Assembly: GCF_014385165.1 (NCBI RefSeq)
Contig: NZ_JACRTF010000001.1
Span: forward strand, 2,294,001-2,358,000
Direction of reading: 5' to 3'
From: Jilunia laotingensis
GTDB lineage: Bacteria; Bacteroidota; Bacteroidia; Bacteroidales; Bacteroidaceae
DNA: 64,000 bases
The notes beneath the pieces were generated by a model that worked only from the letters and a program-made list of their open reading frames with translations, was not told where the DNA came from and made no database searches. Shown here in pieces: positions 8,451 through 17,138 of the stretch. The position numbers and the translations under genes are program-made. The number at the start of each line of letters is the position of its first letter. Within the stretch, counting starts at the first letter, position 1.

Positions 8451-9489
8451 GTTGGCGTACCGATTCCTCGTGTATCGCTTCAAATATTTTGACCAGGAAT
8501 TCGCTGTCCATGCCGCATTGTTCGGCTTGGTTGCCACGTTTCTCCAGAATCTCGTTGTAGCGTCCGGCTTGAAGGACGGTGATACCATGTTCCTTTTTGT
8601 AGGTTCCGATTTCACGTGCCACGCGCATACGTTTCGCCAATTCCTGAATGATGTTATCGTCACATTCGTCGATCTGCTTCCGCAGCAGACTCAGGTTCTC
8701 CGTACTCTGCGTTTCTTTACGGATGACGAGCAGGTTCAGAATGTAATCCAGCACGTCCGGTGTTACCTGTTGGGAAGCATCGCTCCATGCGCAGTCCGGA
8801 TTGCAGTGGCTTTCTACGATCAGTCCGTCGAAATTCAAGTCCATTGCCTGTTGGCAAAGCGGGGCTATCAATTCGCGTTTCCCGCCAATGTGACTGGGGT
8901 CGCAGAAGATCGGGAGTTCCGGAAGGCGGCGGCGTAGTTCGATAGGAATGTGCCACTGGGGCAGGTTGCGGTACAACTTTTTATCGTACGAACTGAACCC
9001 CCGGTGGATGGCTCCCAGACGTTTCAAACCAGCGTTGTTGATACGTTCCAAAGCACCGATCCACAGTTCCAGGTCCGGGTTGACCGGATTCTTGATCAGT
9101 ACAGGGATATCTACCCCTTTCAACGCATCGGCAATTTCCTGGACGGCAAACGGGTTGGCGGTGGTGCGGGCACCTACCCAAAGGATGTCGATGCCGGCCT
9201 TCAGGCATTCATACACGTGTTTGGCGGTAGCCACTTCGGTGGAAACGTACATGCCTGTTTCCTTCTTCACCTCTTTCAACCAGGCAAGTCCGTCCACTCC
9301 GACACCTTCGAAGCCTCCCGGTTTGGTACGGGGCTTCCAGATTCCCGCACGGAATATTTTTTGTCCTTTGGCTGCCAGTTCCTTGGCAGTGGTCATTACC
9401 TGTTCTTCTGTTTCTGCACTACAGGGGCCTGCGATGACAATGGGTCGCTTGGCTTCAATGCCCGGTAGTAAAATAGATTCGAGTTCCAT
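8425..9489 (-). CDS. bifunctional DAHP synthase / chorismate mutase
   Basis: Makes 3-deoxy-D-arabino-heptulosonate-7-phosphate (first step of the shikimate pathway) and rearranges chorismate to prephenate. Residues about 1-260 are the DAHP synthase barrel, with VIAGPCSAE, WKPRTKPGGFEG and DPSHIGGKREL; residues about 268-354 are an AroQ-type chorismate mutase helix bundle (LLRKQIDECDDNIIQELAKR and IGTYKKEHG). The fusion places the pathway entry and branch point on one chain, between the aminotransferase and tyrA genes. The ATG start fits the family. A 285-bp gap with a 22-bp repeat array separates it from the upstream gene. Confidence 0.95.
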   Translation of the reverse strand: MELESILLPGIEAKRPIVIAGPCSAETEEQVMTTAKELAAKGQKIFRAGIWKPRTKPGGFEGVGVDGLAWLKEVKKETGMYVSTEVATAKHVYECLKAGIDILWVGARTTANPFAVQEIADALKGVDIPVLIKNPVNPDLELWIGALERINNAGLKRLGAIHRGFSSYDKKLYRNLPQWHIPIELRRRLPELPIFCDPSHIGGKRELIAPLCQQAMDLNFDGLIVESHCNPDCAWSDASQQVTPDVLDYILNLLVIRKETQSTENLSLLRKQIDECDDNIIQELAKRMRVAREIGTYKKEHGITVLQAGRYNEILEKRGNQAEQCGMDSEFLVKIFEAIHEESVRQQMEIINNY

Positions 9490-9560
9490 ATATTTTAGCT
9501 CTATTACTGTTGTTTATACTTCGTTTTCAAGGTATGAATACCTTGCTTGTTGGTTATCTG

Positions 9561-9670
9561 TAACCAGCGTGTCGGGTATTAATGGTTATCGCGTTGGATA
9601 TTAAGAACCATCACGCTGGATATTAATGGTTATCCCGCTCGAGATTAATAGTCATTACACCGAATATTGA
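9561..9670. repeat. 22-bp-period repeat array, family B, five units
   Basis: Five contiguous 22-base units begin at 9561, 9583, 9605, 9627 and 9649; four end in ATTAA and the last in ATTGA. Units open with TGGTTA in two copies and with its reverse complement TAACCA or GAACCA in two others, followed by a C/G-rich stretch such as TCGCGTTGG and then ATATTAA. The sequence differs from the TCACCGA arrays elsewhere, but the period is the same. It lies inside the aromatic operon, between the aminotransferase and DAHP synthase genes. Confidence 0.8.
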
Positions 9671-9775
9671 TAGCAGATAAATGGGGTTTAAATGATTCAT
9701 AATGAGATGTATAATCACTTGCATGATTGGAATCGTTTTTTCTGTTGCATGCTATCGATATCTCTGGTTCATTCT

Positions 9776-10981
9776 TCATCTTTCGACAGAGGGTGCAGGG
9801 AGTGGCAGCTTTTTAATCCTCTCCAATGCCTCCGCCAGTTTCTCATCCTTGCAACAAAGTGAAATCCGTATGTATCTCGCTCCATTGCTTCCGAATATGA
9901 ATCCCGGGGTGATGAAAACACGGGCTTCATGCAGCACTTTCTCCGTCAGCTCTTCTACATCCCGGCACGATGCGGGGATTTTTCCCCACAGGAACATCCC
10001 CACCTGCTTTTCATCGTAGGTGCATCCTAATGTCTGCATGATCTCTCCCGCAAGATGGCGGCGGTTCCGGTAATTATGATTGTTTCCTTCGTACCATTCG
10101 GCATCTGCTTCCAAAGCTTTGGCTGCCGCCAGTTGCATGGCTCGGAACATCCCGCTGTCGATGTTGCTCTTCACTTTCAGAATCCACTGAACAAACGTGG
10201 CGTTCGAAGCCAGCATCGCGATACGCCACCCCGGCATGTTATGGCTTTTGCTCATCGAGTTGAATTCGATGCAGCACTCTTTTGCCCCGGGAACGCTGAG
10301 GATGCTCAACGGACGATCGTTCAGGATGAAACTGTAAGGATTGTCGTTCACGATGACGATGTTCTTCCGTCGGGCGAAATCTACCAGGCGTTCGTACATC
10401 TCCATCGTGGCGTTGGCACCTGTCGGCATATTCGGATAGTTGGTCCACATCAGTTTCACGTGGCTCAGATCCATCCGTTCCAGTTCATCGAAGTCCGGCA
10501 GCCAACCTTCATCCTCTTTCAGGTTGTAGTTCACGATCTCCGCACCCAGGATTTTGCTGAGCGAGGTGTACGTCGGATAGCCCGGGTTGGGCACTAACAC
10601 CTGTTCGCCCGGATTGACGAAAGCCAGGGTGACGTGCAGGATGCCTTCCTTCGAACCGATCAACGGTTGAATTTCGTTGGCAGGATCCAATTCCACGCCG
10701 TACCACTTTTTGTACCATCCGGCAAAGCTCTTGCGGAGTTCGGGGATGCCGACGGAAGGTTGGTAGCCGTGCCCGTCCGGGTTCTGCGCCTCGCTGCAAA
10801 GCGTCTTGACCGTCACTTCCGAAGGCGGCATGTCAGGACTGCCGATGCCCAGGCTGATGACATCTTTTCCTTCGGCATTCATCTGTGCCACTTCTTTCAG
10901 CTTTCTTGAAAAGTAGTATTCGCTTACGCTTGCCAGCCTGTTTGCCGGAGCGATATTATAGGTTTGATTTTCCTTCTGCAT
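9776..10981 (-). CDS. class I/II PLP aminotransferase of the aromatic operon
   Basis: A 401-residue fold-type-I aminotransferase. Visible features are GIGSPDMPPSE, NPGYPTYTSL, the NDNPYSF segment that binds the pyridine ring, and EFNSMSKSHNMPGWRIAML with the PLP-binding Lys. Its place between pheA and DAHP synthase/chorismate mutase suggests transamination of phenylpyruvate, hydroxyphenylpyruvate or prephenate to finish Phe and Tyr synthesis; a broader aspartate or LL-DAP aminotransferase activity is possible from sequence alone. The start codon overlaps the end of pheA by 26 bases, indicating coupling. Confidence 0.9.
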   Translation of the reverse strand: MQKENQTYNIAPANRLASVSEYYFSRKLKEVAQMNAEGKDVISLGIGSPDMPPSEVTVKTLCSEAQNPDGHGYQPSVGIPELRKSFAGWYKKWYGVELDPANEIQPLIGSKEGILHVTLAFVNPGEQVLVPNPGYPTYTSLSKILGAEIVNYNLKEDEGWLPDFDELERMDLSHVKLMWTNYPNMPTGANATMEMYERLVDFARRKNIVIVNDNPYSFILNDRPLSILSVPGAKECCIEFNSMSKSHNMPGWRIAMLASNATFVQWILKVKSNIDSGMFRAMQLAAAKALEADAEWYEGNNHNYRNRRHLAGEIMQTLGCTYDEKQVGMFLWGKIPASCRDVEELTEKVLHEARVFITPGFIFGSNGARYIRISLCCKDEKLAEALERIKKLPLPAPSVER

Positions 10982-11804
10982 ATTCGCCTAATATTTTAAG
11001 TTCTTTGGTCAATGGACTGATAGCGGTGATGGATTGCTTGTATCTCAGATAGTCGTTGAACGACACGTCCACGTAAAACTGATATTCCCATTCCCTCCCG
11101 ATGATGGGGAGTGACTGTATTTTGGTCAGGTTGATGTTGTAGAACGAGAGGATGGAGAGAACTTGCGAGAGGCTGCCTTCGGTATGCGGCAGGGTGAATA
11201 CGATGTTCGCCTTGTTGGTCTCCGCCGACTGGTTTCTTCTGATCTCATCTACTTGCCACGGATCGGCCACTACCAGGAAACGGGTGAAGTTGTGTTTGTT
11301 TGTCTCGATGCCTTCCTGCAACACTTTCATCCCATAGCGTTCGGCGGCAGCCCGCGAACAGATGGCGGCATGACCTTTCAGGTTCTCTGTCCGGATGATT
11401 TCTGCACTTAGTGCCGTGTCTTCGCCTTCGACTACCTTTATCTGCGGATGTTGTTGCAGGAATTCGCGACATTGCATCAAGGCGATGGGGTGGGAGTTGA
11501 CTTCCGTGATATCGTCCCAGTCCTCCTCGGGCAGGCAAACGAAGCTGTGCGAGATGCGTAGTTTGTATTCACCGATGATCTGTGTGCCGCTGCTACGTAA
11601 TAGTTCATTGTTGTGCAACAGGCTTCCGGCAATGGTATTTTCGATGGCGAGCATACCGATGACCTGGCTGTCCTTGCGAATGGACTGGAACACATCTTCG
11701 AAAGTAGAACAACAGATTAACTCTATTTCCTCCCCTTCGAAGTACTTGTGCGCGGCGATGTCATGGTATGACCCGAGTGTCCCTTGAATTGCTATCTTTT
11801 TCAT
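10956..11804 (-). CDS. pheA: prephenate dehydratase
   Basis: Converts prephenate to phenylpyruvate for Phe synthesis. Of 282 residues, about 1-180 form the two-lobed dehydratase domain (IQGTLGSYHDIAA at the start; NFTRFLVV holding the conserved Thr-Arg-Phe), and about 195-282 form a regulatory ACT domain (NIVFTLPHTEGSLSQVLSIL, YQFYVDV), so feedback by Phe is expected from the family. There is no fused chorismate mutase. It is the first structural gene of the minus-strand operon; an attenuator with a Phe/Tyr-rich leader peptide lies immediately upstream, its terminator only about 20 bases before this start codon. Confidence 0.96.
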   Translation of the reverse strand: MKKIAIQGTLGSYHDIAAHKYFEGEEIELICCSTFEDVFQSIRKDSQVIGMLAIENTIAGSLLHNNELLRSSGTQIIGEYKLRISHSFVCLPEEDWDDITEVNSHPIALMQCREFLQQHPQIKVVEGEDTALSAEIIRTENLKGHAAICSRAAAERYGMKVLQEGIETNKHNFTRFLVVADPWQVDEIRRNQSAETNKANIVFTLPHTEGSLSQVLSILSFYNINLTKIQSLPIIGREWEYQFYVDVSFNDYLRYKQSITAISPLTKELKILGEYAEGKSNL

Positions 11805-11823
11805 TTCCTTTGATGATATATAT

Positions 11824-11856
11824 AAAAAAATCCCGCATCCATTTCGGAGCGGGATT
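11824..11856 (-). terminator. attenuator terminator in the pheA leader
   Basis: On the minus strand AATCCCGC (11856-11849) pairs with GCGGGATT (11836-11829), with an inner TCC/GGA pairing, and the stem runs into seven Ts (11830-11824). It is a textbook intrinsic terminator placed between the leader peptide and pheA, so it must be overridden for the operon to be expressed. Confidence 0.92.
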
Positions 11857-11896
11857 CATATGATTACTTTACTCATTCAGTTCTTAAGCATCACTG

Positions 11897-11992
11897 TCAC
11901 TTGATACATACAAACTCCCGCTCTACTTTCTGGCTAAAGTAAAAGTAAAAAAAGAAGTAATATGTAAAAGTGAATATGTTCATAACGTTCAT
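11897..11992 (-). CDS. pheL: Phe/Tyr-rich attenuation leader peptide of the pheA operon
   Basis: A 31-codon ORF: ATG at 11992-11990, TGA at 11899-11897. Residues 7-19 are FTFTYYFFFYFYF: 11 of 13 are Phe (7) or Tyr (4), and another Phe is at 27. This composition is what an aromatic amino-acid sensor needs, since shortage of charged tRNA-Phe or tRNA-Tyr would stall the ribosome there. The ORF lies about 20 bases after a Bacteroides-type promoter and about 40 bases before the terminator. A second in-frame ATG at codon 4 is an alternative start. The symbol is used by analogy with enterobacterial pheL. Confidence 0.88.
   Translation of the reverse strand: MNVMNIFTFTYYFFFYFYFSQKVEREFVCIK
11916..11923 (-). 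promoter_or_regulatory. antiterminator half-site inside the leader ORF
   Basis: GAGCGGGA (11923-11916, leader codons 24-26) is the exact reverse complement of TCCCGCTC (11854-11847), the left arm of the terminator. Pairing would sequester that arm and prevent termination. A ribosome stalled on the upstream Phe/Tyr codons leaves this segment free; one that reaches the stop codon covers it. Confidence 0.85.
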
Positions 11993-12013
11993 GCTTCTGT
12001 TTTGATTACGGGA

Positions 12014-12047
12014 CAAAAGTAATACTTTTCTTTTAAATGCAAGCAAA
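12014..12047 (-). promoter_or_regulatory. promoter of the pheA operon leader
   Basis: On the minus strand TTTG (12047-12044) and TACTTTTG (12021-12014), separated by 22 bases, match the Bacteroides -33/-7 elements with slightly long spacing. The -7 element ends about 20 bases before the leader peptide start, so the transcript would begin just ahead of it. Confidence 0.75.
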
Positions 12048-12169
12048 AAGAGATCTTTTTTTGCATTTGCTATGATTTTGTTCTTTTTGTTAGAGGCTGC
12101 TCCGGTTGGTGCTTGCTTAAATTTCGCTCATCTTTCTTCCCGAGTTTAGGAACCCGTATTTAGGTTTGT

Positions 12170-13138
12170 CTAAATCAATCCTCCAAACACGCTGTCGCTT
12201 GGCTTTTCTGCTTGATTGCCGAATTGTCCGTTCAGGTTTTCGCTCTCTTTCGGATTCAGTTCGAGTGCTTTCTTCATGTCCTCTATGGAGCCGTCTTTAT
12301 CTCCGTTGAGGAGTTTGGCCCGTCCTCGTTCATGATAGGCAGCTCCGAAATTGGGGTTTAGGTCGATGGCTTCATCGAAAAGGGCGATAGCTTCGGATAG
12401 CTTCTTTTGCGTAATGAAAAGTTGTCCCAAGTAGAGATAAGCTTGTTCATTGAATGGATTCATTTCGGTGACATGAAGGTAATCCGCTTCCGCTTCTTCC
12501 GGTTTTCCTTCCGCTTCTTTCAGTTTTCCGTGGAGCAGGATACCTGCTTCTTCGTCCGGATTTTGGGCGAGGATAGCATCTATATCTTCGGAAGCTTCAC
12601 TCAGTTGATTCATTTTCAGCAATGCTTCTGCACGCAACAGGCGTGCTTCGGTGAAATCATCTTTCAGAACGATCGCTTTGGTCAGGTGGGCTATGGTCAT
12701 GAGATCGTTGCCCGCTCCATTCATGGCTTTGCCCAGCAGGTAATGTGCCATGGCGTTTCCTTCTTCCAGTTCGATGGCTTTTGTGGCAGCGGCTTCCATG
12801 CTTTCATAATCTTCCTGCATGTAGCAGACGTTGGCAATGGTAAGGAAAGTGGAAGTCAGTGTAGGTTCCATTTCAGCCATGCGGTTCAGTATTTCTCGGG
12901 CTTTATCCAATTCAGTCATTTGGATGTAAATCTGGCTCAGATATCCCATAGTTTCAAAATCCTCTTCAATGGCAAGGGCTTCGGTAAAACATTTCACGGC
13001 ATAATCCGGCCGTCCCATGCGTTGCGCACGTAACCCGTCGTATTTGAAGATTTCAAAGTTCTTTTGATCAGCTTTCTGCTTTTCATTCTCCGGTGTGTCG
13101 GACTTTCCGGAGAAGAAAGATTTAAAGAAGTTTGGCAT
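12170..13138 (-). CDS. tetratricopeptide-repeat protein
   Basis: A 322-residue soluble protein with about seven TPR units spanning residues 30-300 (for example DYAVKCFTEALAIEEDFETMGYLSQIY and EAIALFDEAIDLNPNFGAAYHERGRAKLLNGD). There is no signal peptide; the N-terminus is MPNFFKSFFSGKSD, then a charged stretch. TPR proteins are scaffolds for protein contacts; no specific partner can be read. It lies downstream of recQ and recJ on the same strand, separated from recQ by 105 bases. Confidence 0.88.
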   Translation of the reverse strand: MPNFFKSFFSGKSDTPENEKQKADQKNFEIFKYDGLRAQRMGRPDYAVKCFTEALAIEEDFETMGYLSQIYIQMTELDKAREILNRMAEMEPTLTSTFLTIANVCYMQEDYESMEAAATKAIELEEGNAMAHYLLGKAMNGAGNDLMTIAHLTKAIVLKDDFTEARLLRAEALLKMNQLSEASEDIDAILAQNPDEEAGILLHGKLKEAEGKPEEAEADYLHVTEMNPFNEQAYLYLGQLFITQKKLSEAIALFDEAIDLNPNFGAAYHERGRAKLLNGDKDGSIEDMKKALELNPKESENLNGQFGNQAEKPSDSVFGGLI

Positions 13139-13243
13139 ATGTATATGTGTTTATTTGATTCTGACTGCAAATGTAAGGAAAATAGTTTTGATAATGATAC
13201 GGTTCAGTTCTATAAATCTTAGATGTGGTGAGAGGGTGCAAGC

Positions 13244-15151
13244 CTATTTATCCCATAGCATCCCGTCCCTCATTTCAATCTCTCCTTCTTCCAACAGATA
13301 TTGGATGACTTGTGTCAGCACTTCTTTGTCTGTTTCTATTAGTTCTTCCACTTTGGCAGGGGTGAGGGGGGTGGCTTTCAGCAAATGGAGCAACTTTTCT
13401 TTCAATGCTTCGAAAGTCACGGTAGAGACCTCATCGCTGGTCCGGTGGCTGATGCATACATCGCATTGGCCGCAGTTATGCAGATTCTTTTCACCGAAGT
13501 ATCGGAGGAGCATCCGGCTTCGGCAAGCTGTTTTCGAAGTGACATATTCCACCATGGCCTGTATGCGGGCTTCATAGCGTTTCCTGCGTTCCTCGTAGAC
13601 GGAGGGTGGTATGTGCAGTCGGTTCAATTCCACGCGCTCGCGCGTATATATTATATAAGGTGTCTTTTTGTGTGGGATGTAGTCGATGATCCGGCGTTTG
13701 GAGATCATTACGAGAATGTTGTAGACTTGTTGGCGTGTCAATCCTGTCCGGACGGAAAGGGTATCTTCGCTGATATAAGCGTAATCAGTGAATAAACCGG
13801 TGTAAGAACGGAGGATGACTTGTATCAAGGCTTCCGCTTCTTTTCCCATCTCACGGAGTTTGTAAAGTTCTTCACGTCGCAGGGTGAACAAGATACGTGA
13901 AGCGTTGTCCTGTTCATCGGTATATTCCAGGTATCCGGCTTGGGTAAGTATCTTGAGGGCACTGTCTACCGGAACGGGAAAGTGCTTGAACTTCCGGCAA
14001 AACTCTTCAAGATTGAATTCCTTGGTGCATCCCAGTCCATCGCCCATCGCCATCTGGTAATAATATTGCAGATGCTCGTAGACGTCCTTGATGTAGCCTT
14101 TGTCGGGGAAGGTATCGGGAATACGTCTGTGTAGCGTGGCTTTATCCGATTTGGAATGGAGAATGACGGCATATGCCTTTTCTCCGTCACGTCCGGCACG
14201 TCCCGCTTCCTGGAAGTAGGCTTCGGGAGAGTCCGGCAGGTCTAAATGGATAACGATGCGGACATCCGGTTTGTCTATTCCCATTCCGAAAGCGTTGGTT
14301 GCCACCATGACACGCGATTCTCCGGATTGCCATCGCCTCTGGCGGAGGTCTTTGACGGCATTGTCCAGCCCGGCATGGTAAAACTCGGCTGTGATGCCTT
14401 CGTTGACCAGCAGTTCGGAAATTTCCTTGGTACGTCGTCGGCTACGGACGTAGACGATGGCGCTTCCCGTCATCCGGCGGAGGATGTGGAGAAGCTCGGC
14501 TGTTTTGTTTTCTGTCGGGCGGACGATGTAGGCTAGGTTTTTCCGTTCAAAGCTCATGCGGAACACGTTTTCCTGCTTGAACTTCAACCGCGTTTGGATG
14601 TCTTTTACCACTTCGGGAGTGGCTGTGGCTGTCAAGGCAAGTACAGGAATCCCGGGGAGTAGGTCGCGGATATCGGCTATCTTTAAGTAAGCCGGTCGGA
14701 AATCGTAACCCCATTGGGAGATGCAATGGCTCTCGTCCACGGTGATCATGCTCACCTTCATGGAACGAAGTTTGATTTTAAATATCTCTGTATCCAGTCG
14801 TTCGGGGGAGATATAGAGGAATTTGTAGTCACCGAAGATGCAGTTTTCCAGTGCGACCAGTATTTCCTGCCGGGTCATGCCGGAATAGATGGCTACGGCT
14901 TTTATGCCCCGTTGACGAAGATTTTGTACCTGGTCTTTCATCAAAGCGATGAGTGGGGTGATCACGATGCACAAGCCTTCTTTGGCGAGAGCCGGAACTT
15001 GGAAGGTGATTGATTTACCACCTCCTGTCGGCATCAGTCCCAGCGTGTCCCGTCCTTCTCCAATGCTGTTGATGATCTTTTCCTGGATTCCCCGGAAGGT
15101 GTCATATCCCCAGTATTGTTTGAGTATTTCCTGATAAGACATGGTATTCAA
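13244..15151 (-). CDS. recQ: ATP-dependent DNA helicase RecQ
   Basis: A 3'-5' DNA helicase of the RecQ family (635 residues). The helicase core shows Walker A GLMPTGGGKS (38-47), motif II DESHCISQWGYDFRP (DESH in place of the usual DEAH) and motif VI QEAGRAGRDG. The RecQ-Ct zinc site is not in the usual place; a C-terminal cluster CRSRMLLRYFGEKN...CGQCDVC near residues 553-575 provides four cysteines. No HRDC domain follows; a short winged-helix-like tail ends the protein. It lies 82 bases downstream of recJ, with which it likely acts in gap repair and fork processing. Confidence 0.95.
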   Translation of the reverse strand: MNTMSYQEILKQYWGYDTFRGIQEKIINSIGEGRDTLGLMPTGGGKSITFQVPALAKEGLCIVITPLIALMKDQVQNLRQRGIKAVAIYSGMTRQEILVALENCIFGDYKFLYISPERLDTEIFKIKLRSMKVSMITVDESHCISQWGYDFRPAYLKIADIRDLLPGIPVLALTATATPEVVKDIQTRLKFKQENVFRMSFERKNLAYIVRPTENKTAELLHILRRMTGSAIVYVRSRRRTKEISELLVNEGITAEFYHAGLDNAVKDLRQRRWQSGESRVMVATNAFGMGIDKPDVRIVIHLDLPDSPEAYFQEAGRAGRDGEKAYAVILHSKSDKATLHRRIPDTFPDKGYIKDVYEHLQYYYQMAMGDGLGCTKEFNLEEFCRKFKHFPVPVDSALKILTQAGYLEYTDEQDNASRILFTLRREELYKLREMGKEAEALIQVILRSYTGLFTDYAYISEDTLSVRTGLTRQQVYNILVMISKRRIIDYIPHKKTPYIIYTRERVELNRLHIPPSVYEERRKRYEARIQAMVEYVTSKTACRSRMLLRYFGEKNLHNCGQCDVCISHRTSDEVSTVTFEALKEKLLHLLKATPLTPAKVEELIETDKEVLTQVIQYLLEEGEIEMRDGMLWDK

Positions 15152-15156
15152 TTAAT

Positions 15157-15231
15157 AATTAATAATTAAAAATGAATAATGAACAACTCCTTCTTTCTTC
15201 GTTATTCATTATTCATTTTTAATTATTAATT
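15157..15231. repeat. 27-bp perfect inverted repeat between recJ and recQ
   Basis: Arms at 15157-15183 and 15205-15231 are perfect reverse complements (A+T-rich, containing AATTAAAAATGAATAATGAA) around a 21-base pyrimidine-rich loop. The element fills almost the whole 82-bp recJ-recQ gap and resembles the A+T-rich repeats at 8359 and 21783. In RNA it would form a long weak hairpin directly before the recQ start codon. Confidence 0.8.
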
Positions 15232-15233
15232 AA

Positions 15234-16958
15234 TCAGTTTTCTTCAATCGGCATGATGTCCTCTATCAGCAGCTGCACTTCTCCTCGCTTGTGCGTATTC
15301 TCTTCGATGGTGTAGCAGATGTCGAAGGAACGTTTGGTCTTGATGTAGCGTACATGCGAACTCTGTCCGAAGGCGATGCCGTTCATTACATTGTTGGACT
15401 TGTTGTCAACCAGTTCCAGTTTGATATGTTCCTGGTCACGGCCCACCACTTTGCTTGTTCCGTAGTCGTATACATGATGGGTGCAGAATACGGGTTTCTG
15501 GTTGTCAGGGCCGAAGGGGTTGAACTTCTTCAAATCGTTGTAGAACTTCGGAGTGATGTCCCGGAAGTCGATCTCCGCATCGATCTCTATTACGGCACTG
15601 GTCTGTTCGGGGAGGATATGTTCTGAAACGTAGCTTTCGAAGCGTTCCGTAAATGCAGCCACATTCTCTACTTTCATCGAGAGTCCTGCGGCATAAGTAT
15701 GCCCCCCGAAGTTTTCAAGCAAATCCCGGCAATGTTCTATTGCCTTGTATACATCGAAACCTGAAACGGAACGTGCCGATCCGGTTGCCATGTCGTCCGT
15801 GCGCGTCAGTACAACCGCGGGACGGTAATAGATCTCCGTCAATCGTGAAGCCACGATGCCGATGACGCCTTTGTGCCATTCTTCGTTGTAGATCACGATG
15901 GAACGTCGGTCGGCCAATCCGTCAAGGTGCGCTACGATTTGGTTCGCTTCCTCGGTCATGCTCTTGTCCAAGTCTTTCCGCGTCTCATTGTACTGGTTGA
16001 TCTGATTCGCTTTTTCGAGAGCCACAGAGAAATCCTTTTCTGTCAGCAAGTCCACCGCCTCTTTACCGTTTTGGATGCGCCCGGAAGCGTTGATGCGAGG
16101 CCCGATTTTGAATACGATGTCGCTCACGGTAATCTCTTTGTCCGCCAGTCCGCACACATCGATGATGGCTTTCATGCCCACACTCGGGTTGCTGTTCAAC
16201 TGTTTCAGCCCGTGGTGTGCCAAGATGCGGTTTTCACCCATGATGGGTACTATGTCCGATGCGATGCTGACTGCCACCAGGTCGAGCAGCGGTATGAGAT
16301 GGTGGAACTCGATGCCATTGCTGATGGCAAACGCCTGCATGAACTTGAAGCCTACCCCGCAACCCGAGAGGTGTTCGTAGGGGTATGTGTTATCGAGTCG
16401 CTTGGCGTTGAGAATGGCTACTGCGGGCGGCAACACATCATCCGGCACATGGTGGTCGCAGATGATGAAATCGATTCCTTTTTCTTTAGCGTACGTGATT
16501 TCGTCCACAGCCTTGATGCCGCAGTCGAGTACGATGATCAGGCTGACACCTGTTTCAACAGCATAGTCTATTCCTTTGTGGGACACGCCGTAGCCTTCGT
16601 TATAGCGGTCGGGGATGTAATAGTCCAGGTTTGAATAAAACTGTTGGATGAACTTGTAGACCAACGCCACAGCCGTTGTGCCGTCTACGTCATAATCTCC
16701 ATAAATAAGAATACGTTCTTTCTTTCCCATTGCCTTGTTCAGACGTTCCACTGCCACGTCCATGTCCTCCATCAGGAATGGATCGTGTAGGTCGGGCAGT
16801 TGCGGCCGGAAGAATTTGCGGGCGTCATGCGCCCGTGTGATTCCCCGTTGCACCAGGAGTTGTCCGAGAATCGGGCTAATGCCTAATTCCTGAGCCAATA
16901 TCTGGCTTGTCTCTGCCTGTTCTGATGTGATGGGTTGATAATTCCATTTGTGATTCAT
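15234..16958 (-). CDS. recJ: single-stranded-DNA exonuclease RecJ
   Basis: A 5'-3' ssDNA exonuclease (574 residues) of the DHH superfamily. Visible motifs: YGDYDVDGTTA (metal Asp residues, about 82-92), DCGIKAVDE, ICDHHVPDD (DHH, near 163), NASGRI, and DHHA1 motif FGGHTYAAGLSM near residue 423, then an OB-like C-terminal domain. It works with RecQ-type helicases in recombination and mismatch repair, and recQ follows directly. The start at 16958 gives a normal family N-terminus. Confidence 0.96.
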   Translation of the reverse strand: MNHKWNYQPITSEQAETSQILAQELGISPILGQLLVQRGITRAHDARKFFRPQLPDLHDPFLMEDMDVAVERLNKAMGKKERILIYGDYDVDGTTAVALVYKFIQQFYSNLDYYIPDRYNEGYGVSHKGIDYAVETGVSLIIVLDCGIKAVDEITYAKEKGIDFIICDHHVPDDVLPPAVAILNAKRLDNTYPYEHLSGCGVGFKFMQAFAISNGIEFHHLIPLLDLVAVSIASDIVPIMGENRILAHHGLKQLNSNPSVGMKAIIDVCGLADKEITVSDIVFKIGPRINASGRIQNGKEAVDLLTEKDFSVALEKANQINQYNETRKDLDKSMTEEANQIVAHLDGLADRRSIVIYNEEWHKGVIGIVASRLTEIYYRPAVVLTRTDDMATGSARSVSGFDVYKAIEHCRDLLENFGGHTYAAGLSMKVENVAAFTERFESYVSEHILPEQTSAVIEIDAEIDFRDITPKFYNDLKKFNPFGPDNQKPVFCTHHVYDYGTSKVVGRDQEHIKLELVDNKSNNVMNGIAFGQSSHVRYIKTKRSFDICYTIEENTHKRGEVQLLIEDIMPIEEN

Positions 16959-17082
16959 TTTATATATTGTTTTTTCTTTTTCTTTTCTCAGGGTGCTGGA
17001 AAGCCGTTGCTTCCCAACAAGCTGTAAAAGTACGAAAAAAAACAGTAAGCACAGGTGGAATGTGACGAAAATATTTCAGGGA

Positions 17083-17119
17083 GGGGAGTTTTCACTCCCC
17101 CTGAGCCGGCTGGCGGCTC
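17083..17119 (-). terminator. paired hairpins downstream of the barrel-like gene
   Basis: Two adjacent stems: GGGGAGT/ACTCCCC (17083-17100, 4-base loop) and GAGCCG/CGGCTC (17103-17119, 5-base loop), just past the stop of the gene at 17139. No clear T tract follows on the minus strand, so termination is plausible rather than certain. Confidence 0.5.
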
Positions 17120-17138
17120 GAAATGTATCTGGAATTGT

